Assembly: GCA_001772615.1 (NCBI GenBank)
Contig: MEUZ01000003.1
Location: 248,001 to 312,000, forward strand
Direction of reading: 5' to 3'
Source of the DNA: a candidate division WWE3 bacterium RIFCSPHIGHO2_01_FULL_40_23
GTDB taxonomy: Bacteria; Patescibacteria; WWE3; UBA101185; 2-01-FULL-41-18
Length of the DNA stretch: 64,000 nucleotides
The translations under genes were made by a program, and so were the position numbers. This document shows positions 26,655 through 36,300 of the stretch, piece after piece. Under the pieces are notes generated by a model. The model did no database searches, had not been told where the DNA came from, and was given only the letters and a program-made list of their open reading frames with translations. Each line of letters begins with the position of its first letter. The stretch's first letter is position 1.

Positions 26655-26960
26655 ATGTTTTTCCCCTCAAAACTTGTTGACTTTCGTATTTTCTTCGGTT
26701 ATAAATGTGTTGTGTTTCAAAAGATAGGGGAAAAAATCGCCGTGGCCGGCTTTTATGACAAAGCAAAGTTTACACCGAAAAGGTTTAAATGGCACACGCG
26801 GGAATACAAAATAGAAGAGATTACCATTGCCTCCGATATAAAAGACGGCGGGGTTAAAAAACGCATGTACAGCGTCCTCTGCTCGGGGAATTTGTACAGA
26901 ATATGCTTCAACAGAGATGATGAAATATGGGTACTTGAGGAAGTTTGGCTACCAGGATAA
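26655..26960 (+). CDS. small protein upstream of the Y-family polymerase, unknown function
   Basis: 101 aa, soluble and beta-rich: FRIFFGYKCVVFQKIGEKIAVAGFYD, then KRFKWHTREYKIEEITIA, a YSVLCSGNLYRICFNR strand pair and WVLEEVWLPG at the end. The pattern RF.W..R.Y.I, then YR..F.R..D..W.LE.V recalls small proteins encoded beside DinB/ImuB-type polymerases in other bacteria (for example the DUF6504 group). That resemblance is from memory and weak. It is divergent from the FecR operon and is followed by the polymerase gene, with a tRNA-like sequence between them. The start ATG at 26655 has no Shine-Dalgarno. Confidence 0.7.
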   Translation: MFFPSKLVDFRIFFGYKCVVFQKIGEKIAVAGFYDKAKFTPKRFKWHTREYKIEEITIASDIKDGGVKKRMYSVLCSGNLYRICFNRDDEIWVLEEVWLPG

Positions 26961-26978
26961 ACGAGCGGAGATCAAAAA

Positions 26979-26997
26979 CCGCCTTTACGGCGGCTTT
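26979..26997 (+). terminator. GC-rich hairpin after the 101-aa gene
   Basis: CCGCC (26979-26983) pairs with GGCGG (26989-26993) around a TTTAC loop and is followed by CTTTG. It is a weak terminator, since the T-run is short. Confidence 0.4.
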
Positions 26998-27001
26998 GAT
27001 T

Positions 27002-27037
27002 CTGGTCGTGTATTGGTAAACCAATTAGACCTGTCAG
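27002..27037 (+). pseudogene. 5' tRNA-Asp-like fragment in inverted orientation
   Basis: This stretch contains ATTGGTAAAC followed after six bases by GACCTGTCA, the same two motifs at the same spacing as in the minus-strand tRNA-like sequence at 27081-27152 (D-loop and GUC anticodon loop). No T-arm or acceptor 3' strand follows, so it is at most a relic of the 5' half of a tRNA-Asp gene. Confidence 0.4.
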
Positions 27038-27080
27038 CAAAATATTACAACAGAAATAATACCTTGTCAACAAAACGTTC

Positions 27081-27152
27081 TGGTGGATCGGAGGGGAATT
27101 GAACCCCCACGGCCAGAATGACAGGTCCAGCCTGTTTACCAAAACCCGGCCC
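27081..27152 (-). tRNA. degenerate tRNA-Asp(GUC)-like gene
   Basis: Read on the minus strand, 72 nt ending in an encoded CCA. The T-arm is good (GGGGG-TTCAATT-CCCCT). The acceptor pairs GGGCCGG with CCGATCC with one wobble and one C-A mismatch. The anticodon stem CTGGA/TCTGG closes an eight-base loop CCTGTCAT that contains GUC after U33; a normal loop would have seven. The D-arm (GTTTTGGTAAACAG) is about four bases short and cannot form a standard stem and loop. These defects together suggest a decayed tRNA-Asp rather than a working one. A functional non-canonical tRNA is possible. It lies just upstream of, and antisense to the leader of, the polymerase gene. Confidence 0.45.
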
Positions 27153-27184
27153 ACACAACGTGTATAACATAGGTCAAATATTAT

Positions 27185-27190
27185 TACAAT
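27185..27190 (+). promoter_or_regulatory. -10 box TACAAT for the Y-family polymerase
   Basis: TACAAT lies 14 nt before the ATG at 27205, preceded by an AT-rich stretch. The leader would be about 8 nt. No -35 was found. Confidence 0.4.
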
Positions 27191-27204
27191 ACACATTCGT
27201 ATGT

Positions 27205-28491
27205 ATGAGTTCAAATTTTATACACATAGACATAAATTCCTATTTTGCTTCCCTGCTCCAGCAGGAAAACCCCTTTTTAAGAGGAAAGCCCGTAGGGGTT
27301 ATAAAAGATGTGGGGCGCACATGCATAATCGCCGCGTCAAAAGAAGCAAAAAAATACGGCGTTAAAACCGGATCAAATGTAAAAGAGGCAAAAAAGCTTA
27401 TACCTTCCATAATTTTAATACCCGCAAAGTTTGATCTTTACCTTCACTGCACTAAAAAACTTAAACAAATATTTGAAAGTATCACTCCAGATGCTGAAAT
27501 CTTTTCTCTTGACGAAGCTTTCATACCGCTTGATAACTGTGTGTACCTTTATTCGGACCCATACAAACTGGCGCTAAACATTCAGGAAAAAATCAAGAAA
27601 GAACTTGGGGAATGGGTAACCTGCAACATAGGAATAGGAGAAAACAGACTTCTTGCAAAAACTGCAGGGGAAATAGCACCGAAAGGATCAATACTTAAGA
27701 TTGTTGATGAAATTAATCCGGCAGATATTCCAAAAGAAAAAGGGTTTTTGATAATGACCAAAGATGAACTCTTAAAAACTGCCAAGTTTTCTGATGTGTG
27801 TGGCATAGGCTTTCGTCTGGAGGAAAGATTAAAACCTTTCGGGGTAGAACACCCTTATCAGATAAACAGCCTGTCGGATGAAGTTTTGGAAAAATATTTC
27901 GGGCCTTTTTACTCACAAGCATTAAGAAGGATTGGAAAAGGTGAGGAATCTTACATTCTTAACCGTCCTGAAAACGCGCATATGAAGGGGGTTGGCAGAA
28001 CCATAACTGGCTATAAACTTTGTAGCAGTGAAGACGCAATTAAAAGAGTTTTATATAACTTAACCGAGGAGGTTACTTACAAGGTTAGAAAGATGGACAT
28101 GGCTGGGCGCTTAATATTCGTGTTTCTAACAGGCTCAAACGGAGGGGGGGAGAAATCCTGGCACGGCCATAAAACGCTTAAACATTACATAAGGCACACA
28201 AACGAAATGTTTAATATCTTATATCACAGCCTTTACAAAAAATGGAAAAGAAACTTTAGCGTTATAAGATTTGGCGTCGGGCTCTCTCTTTTAAAACCTT
28301 TAAAAGAAACTCCTTATCCACTTCTTACCGAGTGGTATAAAAATGAAAGGCTTTATAAAGCCATGGATAAAATATCCGATAAATTCGGGCTTTTTACAAT
28401 CAGATCAGGCGTTTTAAAAGAAGAAGAAATAATCAGGCCCGAGGTAACAGGGTTTTTAGGCGATAAAAAATACCAGCTTGATTACAACTAA
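27205..28491 (+). CDS. dinB: Y-family DNA polymerase (DinB/UmuC-like)
   Basis: Translesion polymerase, 428 aa. The palm starts with FIHIDINSYFASLLQQ, where the first Asp is the metal ligand and Tyr-Phe is the steric-gate region. Further motifs are GVIKDVGRTCIIAASKEAKKYGVKTG, the catalytic SLDEAF and a thumb with helix-hairpin-helix (FSDVCGIGFRLEERLKPFGV). The little-finger domain follows (VGRTITGYKLCSSEDAIKRVLYNL). The DIN in place of the usual DMD at the first motif is seen in divergent DinB/UmuC homologues. The frame is open upstream to 27118, but that part is antisense to the tRNA-like sequence. The ATG at 27205 gives the family N terminus. I see no LexA-type box. Confidence 0.92.
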   Translation: MSSNFIHIDINSYFASLLQQENPFLRGKPVGVIKDVGRTCIIAASKEAKKYGVKTGSNVKEAKKLIPSIILIPAKFDLYLHCTKKLKQIFESITPDAEIFSLDEAFIPLDNCVYLYSDPYKLALNIQEKIKKELGEWVTCNIGIGENRLLAKTAGEIAPKGSILKIVDEINPADIPKEKGFLIMTKDELLKTAKFSDVCGIGFRLEERLKPFGVEHPYQINSLSDEVLEKYFGPFYSQALRRIGKGEESYILNRPENAHMKGVGRTITGYKLCSSEDAIKRVLYNLTEEVTYKVRKMDMAGRLIFVFLTGSNGGGEKSWHGHKTLKHYIRHTNEMFNILYHSLYKKWKRNFSVIRFGVGLSLLKPLKETPYPLLTEWYKNERLYKAMDKISDKFGLFTIRSGVLKEEEIIRPEVTGFLGDKKYQLDYN

Positions 28492-28497
28492 CAACAC

Positions 28498-28567
28498 TTT
28501 GTCATTCCCGCGCCTGTCCGCCTCTGGCGGGAAAGCGGGGATCCCGCATCAAGTGCGAGATGACGAG
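28498..28567. repeat. composite palindromic element, copy 4
   Basis: TTGTCATTCCCGC ... AGCGGGGATCCCGCATCAAGTGCGAGATGACGAG. The ATTCCCGC arm is separated from GCGGGGAT by an inserted GC-rich arm (CCGCC/GGCGG). A second stem ATCCCGCA/TGCGAGAT and the ATGAC edge follow. It lies between convergent genes. Confidence 0.78.
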
Positions 28568-28573
28568 AGCGGA

Positions 28574-29233
28574 TTAATAAAAAGTCGGGGGTGTAGGAAG
28601 AGGCTTTAAGTCCAAAGGCTCATATACTTTATTTGAGGTATCGGGAGACGAGCTTTTTCCAATTTCCTCTAAAATACTTGTGACATCGCGTTTAAGCGAT
28701 TCATTCCCAAGGTAGCTTCTGACTGAAAGAACCGCAAGACCCGCATTAAGAACAAGAACCACAACAAGCGCAACGAGAGAGACAAAGAGCCTTCCGCTCT
28801 TTTCCTTCACAACATAAGTATCCGAAAGCATATCATGCCATCCCTGCTTTTTTTCCGTTTTAAAAATCCAGTAGTAGCCAATGCCAAAAAGCGCGCCTGC
28901 CGCCATTTTTGCTATATATTCACGAAACATAGCACGTTTGAAAGTCAAGTTTGAACCATCCTCATGGACAATTTTTAAACCGCAGATAAGCTTCCCCACA
29001 TCTCCCCCGTATTCACTAATTAAAACGGGCCAAAGTAAAAACCAAATAAAGGGACGAACAAAAATCGCAAAGAGCAAAAACCAAAGTAAGGAGTTAATAA
29101 AAACAAAGACGTCATAAGAGAGAAAACTCACAACCAAATACATAAGAACAAAAGCATCAATACTTAACACTAAAGCATTCAAGACGTGAGCCAAAGCCCT
29201 TAGCCAAAATGACGCAAAAACTTTATTATCCAA
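28574..29233 (-). CDS. RDD-family membrane protein
   Basis: Polytopic membrane protein with the RDD fold: helices at about residues 10-40, 42-72 and 95-120, motifs FWLRALAHVLNALVLSIDAF (with the Arg and Asp typical of RDD), GGDVGKLICGLKIVHEDG and KKQGWHDMLSDTYVV, then one more C-terminal helix and a Ser/Pro tail. I place the start at a TTG at 29233, six nt after GGAGG, overlapping the upstream stop by 8 nt. The frame is open six codons further, to another TTG at 29251. The family's function is mostly unknown; some members are Na+/H+ antiporters. It is co-transcribed with the upstream polytopic protein. Confidence 0.85.
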   Translation of the reverse strand: MDNKVFASFWLRALAHVLNALVLSIDAFVLMYLVVSFLSYDVFVFINSLLWFLLFAIFVRPFIWFLLWPVLISEYGGDVGKLICGLKIVHEDGSNLTFKRAMFREYIAKMAAGALFGIGYYWIFKTEKKQGWHDMLSDTYVVKEKSGRLFVSLVALVVVLVLNAGLAVLSVRSYLGNESLKRDVTSILEEIGKSSSPDTSNKVYEPLDLKPLPTPPTFY

Positions 29234-30248
29234 CCGGCACCTCCGTTTCAATAAGCTGTTTGTACAAAAGAACCCAAGTTGACTCCATAAAAACTTTAGC
29301 GATAGCGGAAATTAAAGTGAACAGAATAATTAAGGCAACTATCATAATTCCAAAGAGAGGAAAAAGCACTACACCAGCGTAAGGAGACAAAGCAAGCCCC
29401 GCAATCCCTATAAAGATTAAAATCATAAAAGGGATAAGAATAACGCATGAAGCAAGACCAAATAAAAACCCTGTAAAACAATTAATTATTCCCATAACAA
29501 CAACGTCAATAAAAAATTTCTTAAAAATATAAAACCCTTTTTTAAAGGCTTGCCTCCATGAAAGATCCGAAAGGACAACCGCTATCCTCCCAAGACCCGC
29601 CGACACGGAAACGATAATAAGAAGTATAAGAAACACAAGCGCAAGAGTTAGTAAAACTAAACCAAGAAAAAGCTTTACCCCGGAAGACATTTCGGACATA
29701 AAGACCAGAATCATAGGAACCCACAAGAGAAAAAGATCAACGAAAGCTAATACCATAGGCAAAAGCTCAAGTTTAACTATCTCTACAGCCCTTCTCCTCC
29801 CCTCTTTTGACATTCCGGAAAGATCAGCTGTTATCCCCCTGTTTTCAAGATCAACTCCCTGAACCAGAGAACCATACGCGTAAGAACGGGCGTAAATTGA
29901 AATGCCAACTACCAGAACAAAAGCGATAAGCAAAAACACACCCAGGACAACCCAGTAATATATTGGTATTCTTCGCCCCACCTCTCTTAAAGAAACAGTG
30001 CTTTCTCCCAAAACAGAGCCCGCTTTTAAAAGCCCATCCTCAAAAGTTCTTTTATATACATCGTTAACTTTCCCGGGAGTTTCTATCCTATTGTCTTTAT
30101 CTTTGGTTTTACTTCCCGGGGCGTCAGGAATATTGAAATTTCCTCCCGAGGAGCCCATGGCAAGGATTAAACCAAATACCCAAAGCCATTTGTTTTTAAA
30201 TGTAATGCGAAATGCCTCGTTTATGATCTTTCCGTAATCCGCTTTCAT
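29226..30248 (-). CDS. polytopic membrane protein of unknown function
   Basis: 340 aa with about six hydrophobic segments (near residues 20-35, 95-118, 150-172, 178-212, 245-285 and 290-328). The N terminus (YGKIINEAFRITFKNKWLWVFGLILAMGSSGG) is typical of a family of membrane proteins seen in many Patescibacteria and Gram-positive genomes, related in shape to DUF4013 or glycerophosphodiester phosphodiesterase membrane domains. This comparison is from memory only. It overlaps the RDD gene by 8 nt, so the two products probably act together. A Gly/Asp/Lys-rich extracellular loop lies after the first helix. No catalytic motif is seen. Confidence 0.75.
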   Translation of the reverse strand: MKADYGKIINEAFRITFKNKWLWVFGLILAMGSSGGNFNIPDAPGSKTKDKDNRIETPGKVNDVYKRTFEDGLLKAGSVLGESTVSLREVGRRIPIYYWVVLGVFLLIAFVLVVGISIYARSYAYGSLVQGVDLENRGITADLSGMSKEGRRRAVEIVKLELLPMVLAFVDLFLLWVPMILVFMSEMSSGVKLFLGLVLLTLALVFLILLIIVSVSAGLGRIAVVLSDLSWRQAFKKGFYIFKKFFIDVVVMGIINCFTGFLFGLASCVILIPFMILIFIGIAGLALSPYAGVVLFPLFGIMIVALIILFTLISAIAKVFMESTWVLLYKQLIETEVPVG

Positions 30249-30311
30249 AGTGCTTCACATACAAAGGTAGCATACATCCTGTATCCTGTTAAATACTACC
30301 CAAACTTATTT

Positions 30312-33300
30312 CTATGGGAGTGCTACATTCTCATTAACCTGTCCGTATTTTTTACTTATTGTAATGTTTTTTGATTCGTAGATGTCTTTGTAGGTACTAT
30401 CCGGTTGTTTGATGCTTACTACCAGTTTGTATGTAGCTTTATCCACAAGAAAGTTATACCTTCCTCCTTCTTTGGTAACAACGGGAGGTATACTAAGTCT
30501 TGGTATATCTACATTAATAAGTTTAACAAGGGCTCCTTTAACCGGGGTTCCTCTATTATCAAGAACAACACCCCAGGGCTTTGCTTTTGATCTTGCTCTT
30601 CTATACACCATCATTAGCACAAATATACTTATCACAATAAGATTTTGAAGTGTCTGGGAAACCAGAAAGATAATAAAGCTGATAATAAAAGAAGTGTAAA
30701 ATACGAAGGTTGATGCTTTGTATGCAGTCTTTGAGGTTGCTTCAATGTTCCTTCTTCTTTTTTCCTCCTGGTTCCAGTCTTTTGTAATGTTATCCATTGG
30801 TATGTTGTAAACAATCTTTTCTTCTCTTGAGACACTAAAGGGTCCTCCAAGATAAAGGTTTTCATAAACTTCATCCATAAGTTTGCCCGTTAAAACCCTT
30901 GACGGGAAATCATAGTTTGATTTATCGGCTTCTATCGCATAGCTTCCCTCCTCAACAATAAATTCATATCTTCCGTAAATATCGGATACGGTTTGAATCC
31001 TCTCTCCTTTACCTCCTTCAAGCGTTACGACAACAGGATCCAAAGGTTCTTTGGTTATAGAGTCATAAACTATTCCCCAGGGATGTCTTTTCTTTTTTAT
31101 CATTCCTACAAGAACGGCGGGAAGATTCCACACAGGTATTTTCGACAAAGCGGGAAGATATACTCCCGAAACCGGAATTAAGGCCGAGGAAGCAATGGCA
31201 ATCATAGAGGCACCTAAGGTAATAAGGGTAGTCCCCCTATACCTGGCGGCAATCTTAGCAAGTTCGGCGGTATTTTTTACAAAGGGGTTTTCGGCAACCG
31301 AAAGCCTTATAGTCCTTACAAGCTTTCTGGCAGCTGAAAGCTCAAGCTCTGAAGGAAGCATCTCTCTTACAAGTACCCCATCTGTTGTCGTTGAAAACTG
31401 ATGCCAGGCGTCATACACGTAGTTTTTATTCTGGCTCATTACCTCAAAGTAATAAGTGGTGCCAGGCTCCAGACCGTCTATTCTTATTCTGTGACTAAGC
31501 ACTTTCTCACCCGAAGAACTGTCATCTCCATAAGATAAGGTTTCCCCATAATTAACCTTGCTTGTCGCGTGATGGTTTGTATTCCAGGCAATAATCGCAT
31601 AATCTTCACCTATCTCAACAACTCTTACATTGGAGATAACCGTGGGTTCAGTACTTAACCACACCTCCGTGGTAACGACAATATTATTTATTATTTGATC
31701 AATAATAGGCTGAATAGGCTCTAAGAGCTCGGTAATAATATCAATGATGACCTCGGGCGTAGTGTTGTTAAGAACCTCAATTATGGTTTCCACAACGGTA
31801 ACGGCTGCATCCTCCACTACAGAAATAGTGTCGGAAACAACATCCGTTATAACATCAACTATCTCATCCACTATTGATTCTTCAGGCGGAGGAACTTCAA
31901 CTATAGGAGCGGGTGTTGGCGAAGGTTCAAGCGGCGGGGGTGGAGGGGGCGGGGGCTCAACAATTGAGAAAGAATACGTTTTTGAAGGGCCTTCATTTCC
32001 TACTCTGTCGGTTCCGGTTACTAAAAGCCTGTAATCCCCTACCGAAAGCTCCGAGGGGAAGGTGTATGAAAAGTTTGCATACTTATCACTTGCGTTAAGA
32101 GAGTTATCAGTTACCTTTGAACCATCGGATGAGAAAAACATATCGGTAAAGTTTATCGTGTTAATGGAGTAAGTTTGGTAAGAGCCAAAGGAGTTCTTCC
32201 TTTCAAATCTTAGCTCCACTTCGTCAGGCCCTGAAGCCACTCTGTTTACATCTTTATCCCCTCTTAAAGGATCGGTCACCCTTCCATAAAAAGTCGGGGT
32301 GGAGTCAGTCACTTCATAATTTCCCGATGAAGAAACCGAAGTATCATTAATTTTTTGCACTTCTGAATTTGGGCCGGTGAAATCGGCAAAGACTGTAAAT
32401 GACCTGGATATTGTATTACCAGCTTTATCAATTGCCTTCACACTCCAAACTCTTTTACCCTCTTTAAGCTTTCCGTCATTATGGGTTTTACCCCAGGCAT
32501 TTCCCGATAAAGTCTGCACTGAAATCCGATCATCGGATGGATCATCAGTGTTAAACCCTGAAAACTTGGCAATATACTTTTGCGTCTTTTTATCTTTTGT
32601 GCCGTTTGGGGGGATACCGCTTATTTCAAAGTCTCCGCTATCCCCGTTATCAACATTAAGCGTGTAGCTATCTATCCCAGTCCCGCCGTTGTCCCTAGCG
32701 GGCCTAAAGACAAACCAGGGTCTTTCTATAGCTATATATGATTTGTGAGGCGGTGAAATAAGCTTTAAGGATCTTGGATCTGTTGTGTCATCCGAAAGGT
32801 TTGTTATGGAAATTGATCCCGCGGATGAATACGCCGATTCATTCCCAACAGCATCTTCGGCTTTGACCCTGAAATAAAGGGTTTGTGTTGATAAATCGGT
32901 TGTAAAGGTATAGGAGGTGGCTGTTGAAGTGTCGGTGTTTGATTCACAACCGGTGAAAGAAGAGTTATCACACCATTGGACAGTGTATGGGGTGGACGCC
33001 AGACCTGAACCTGAATCCGTTGAGGCGGTCCAGGTGAATGTAGGCGTGGTATCTGTTTCCTCGGAAGAGGTAGTTGGCGTACCGGGAACAGTTGGGGCCG
33101 TTGTATCAACTATGAAGGCTATGGATCCCGAATTTGCAGTAGCGTAAGCGGACTCCGCAGCCGAGTTATCAATAGCTTTAACCCTCCAGTAAAAGCTTGT
33201 GTCAGAGAGTGTTTGGCCCGCGGAGCCGGTAGTGTAAGTGCCGCTTCCGGCCGCTTGACCCACGGTAAAGGTTGCCCCGCCCTGCGCGGCAAGAACCGAG

Positions 33301-36300
33301 GTGTAGTCCACGATGGGAGATGCGAAATCCGAGGTGTCATCAATCTGGATTCTGTATTGAACAGTATCCGAAGCATCAGGATCCGATAAAGTAAATGTTA
33401 AGGTTGGAGTGTTGTCAGCCGAGTACTCCCCATTTACGAAAGATGAAGGCCCAAGGTTTGTAGGAGTATCCGGCGGGTTATTTCCTCCAACATTTACTCC
33501 CGAATACCTGATGTTTGCGTAACCGTAATCTATAGCCTGGCTTTCCACCCAAACCACATTCATCACTCCCGAGGTGAACTTTTCGGGAGCTGCCGGTATG
33601 TGATAAAACATATAATTTACAGCTTGGGATGCGACAGGAGTTGTTGAATAAGCCGTTATCGCTCTGGCCCTAATGTAGTAGTAGGAAGTACCTTCTCCAT
33701 TAACAGCTGTTGTGGCCCAATTGGTTGGAGGAGGAAAGGTAAAATACTGCCATGGGCTGTCATTAAAGATAGTATTGTAGTATTCGGAAAAGTGGACAAG
33801 GGGCACCCATGAGATACCATTGTAATATTCCCAAACAACTCTTCCGGCAACGCCGTCAGTGGAGATATCAACATTAACAGTGTCGTATTTATCTGTATCC
33901 CCAAAATAAACGGCATCCCCTACTCCTGTAACAAGCTGGACATCTGTAAGAGTTGAGTTTGAGGCATCGGTTGTTTCATTTGAATAAGCTCCGCTCACGT
34001 AACTCCAAACCTTATCAAAGGCCCCGTACCTCGAAACAATGTATGTCGGGCTTGTATCAAAATCGGTTGATGCGAATGGGGGGACACCCTTTTTATATGA
34101 AATCCTACCTGTAACCATAATGGTGTCAGTTAAACCTGAAAGGTCGCCCGCAATTACATAAGCATTCGTTCCATCCGAGGTGATAATGGCATCATGGTAA
34201 GATGCTTGGGTAACTTCAGGAGCGCTTGTGGATGACGGGTAAAGTTCAAAAGGAGTTAACCATGAACTGCCGTTAAACGCCGTGAACATACTTTGGTGGT
34301 CTTCACCTGTACCACCATATAAGAGCAGGAGGTAGCCTGAATCTAACCCAACAAGACTTGCACGGGGAAGCTCACCGGAGCCTATTGAAGTAACTGCTGT
34401 TGTAGCGCTGCCCCACGTGGTTAATCCGTCTGAATCCGACCTATATTTCATCTTGTAATCTGTACCCTCCCGGTAGACAACTGCTATTTTGTCAGTTCCA
34501 AACCTTGTCATAAGAAGACGTGAAGTTTGAAATGTTCCCGGCGTGTTTAGGGGATCTATTGATGTAAACCATGATGGTGCGGTACCCAATCCGTCCGAGT
34601 AGTAAACTTCCACGTCAGCAGCGGCAGCGCCATCATTCCAATGTCTTGCGGCGATCCAGAGTCTGGTAGTTCCCTGAACTGATATTACGGCATCGGTATA
34701 CTCATCCGCCGCCGACGCTGAATCAAGAACAGTTTGCTCCGATTCCATTGTCCAGGTAGCCCCGACCCCCTTGGTAAACTTTCTATAAAAAACATCTTTA
34801 GTTGAAGCACCCGAACTGGCTAAATGGGTACTGTAAGCGATGTATATATTATCATTTGAATCAACCACCGCAGATACTGACTTTTGGTTATTAAAAGCTT
34901 GGTAGGTTCCTATCTGCCCTCTGCATGTCCAGGTTGATCCACTGTCGGTGGAATTAAACCAGAGAAGGCCTGTGACATAACTTCCATTACAGAGTATGGA
35001 AACCGGGAAATATCCAAAATTGTTATCTTCGGTGTTCACAAATAAGTGAAGTGTTCCGTCTGAAGTTTTAACCATGGTTCTTCCCGCCTGGACGCCTGTA
35101 GTGTCAATATCCCCTTGAGTTATTGCTACAACTGTTGGGGAGATGTCGGCTACGGACGCTGGTGTTGAGGTTTCAGGCGTTACCGTAAATGACGCGGTTC
35201 TGACTCGCATGGGAGAACCGGCGTTTTCAGTCCATATAACATAAATTTTATTTGAAACCGGGTTAGGTGTTATTGAAAGGTTATTAATTTGGGGTATGGA
35301 AGTCATTTGGGATCCGACAGGGGTCGGAGAAGAAAAGGAGGTTACTCTGGCCCTTATCCAGTATTGAGTAGATCCATTTACGTCCGTTGTCGCCCAATCG
35401 GAAGGAGATGTGAAAGCGGCCCAGCCATCTCCCTGAAAGACAGTATTGGATGAAGCTGTAAAAGAAAGTGAAGCCCAGGTAGAACCGTTCCAATATTCCC
35501 AGGCATAAACGGTGCTTGCCGAACCGTTTGTTGATAAATCCCATGAAATACCATCAAACTTTTCCGATTTTCCATAGTAAGCGATATGGGTGGCACCTGC
35601 GGGCATTGTTACGTCACCTGTACCGTTATCCCCTGCATCCGTGGTGTCATCTGTGTAAGCAGCACCGTTGTATCTGAAGTATTTGTCAAATGTCCCATGA
35701 TAAGAAACCAGCTCCGTTTTAGTAAGATCAAAAGAGCCGGCAGGGTTTGGGTCGTAATTCCAAATTGGCCTTCCCAACCTGTAAACTATTTTCCTCCCTC
35801 CCGAGAGACCGGATAAAAGACTTGTTGTATCAAGGTAAACAGCCCAGGCATTAGTGCCGTCCGTGGCAACTCCAATGCTTGTGGTGTTAGAGGTTTCGGT
35901 GGAAGTATCCCTGACGGATTCAAAGTCGTTCCATTGCGTCCCGTTGAACATGGCAAACCCCGATCCTGAAGCCATATGTAAATAACCTTCGGTGGTCCCA
36001 ACGTAAGAAAAAGCAGCTCCCGCTGAACTGAAGCAGTTATCGGGGTCAGCATCAAGAGTTACTGACCAGGTGGAGACACTGACAGTGTCGTCCCTGTACC
36101 TGAAACACAAGATGCCGCTGTTAGTTGTGTACAGAACCCCTACCTTAGATCCGAAACGCGCGGGGGCACCGTAGTGATAGCTTGATGCGGTACCAGCAGT
36201 GTCAATAGCCGATATAGCTTGAGACCATGTGGGGGCAGTACCCTGGTTATTAGAATAGTAAACCGGGGTTTGATAGTTAGTTCCATCAAAATATCTCGCA

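Noticed and set aside
27118..27204. N-terminal extension of the Y-family polymerase frame
   Set aside because: These codons are antisense to the tRNA-like sequence and precede the -10 box; homologues start at the HIDIN region.
31744..32098. Open frames opposite the Pro-rich and Val-rich linkers of giant A (and similar frames opposite giant B)
   Set aside because: They are low-complexity mirror frames of real coding repeats, with no start signals.
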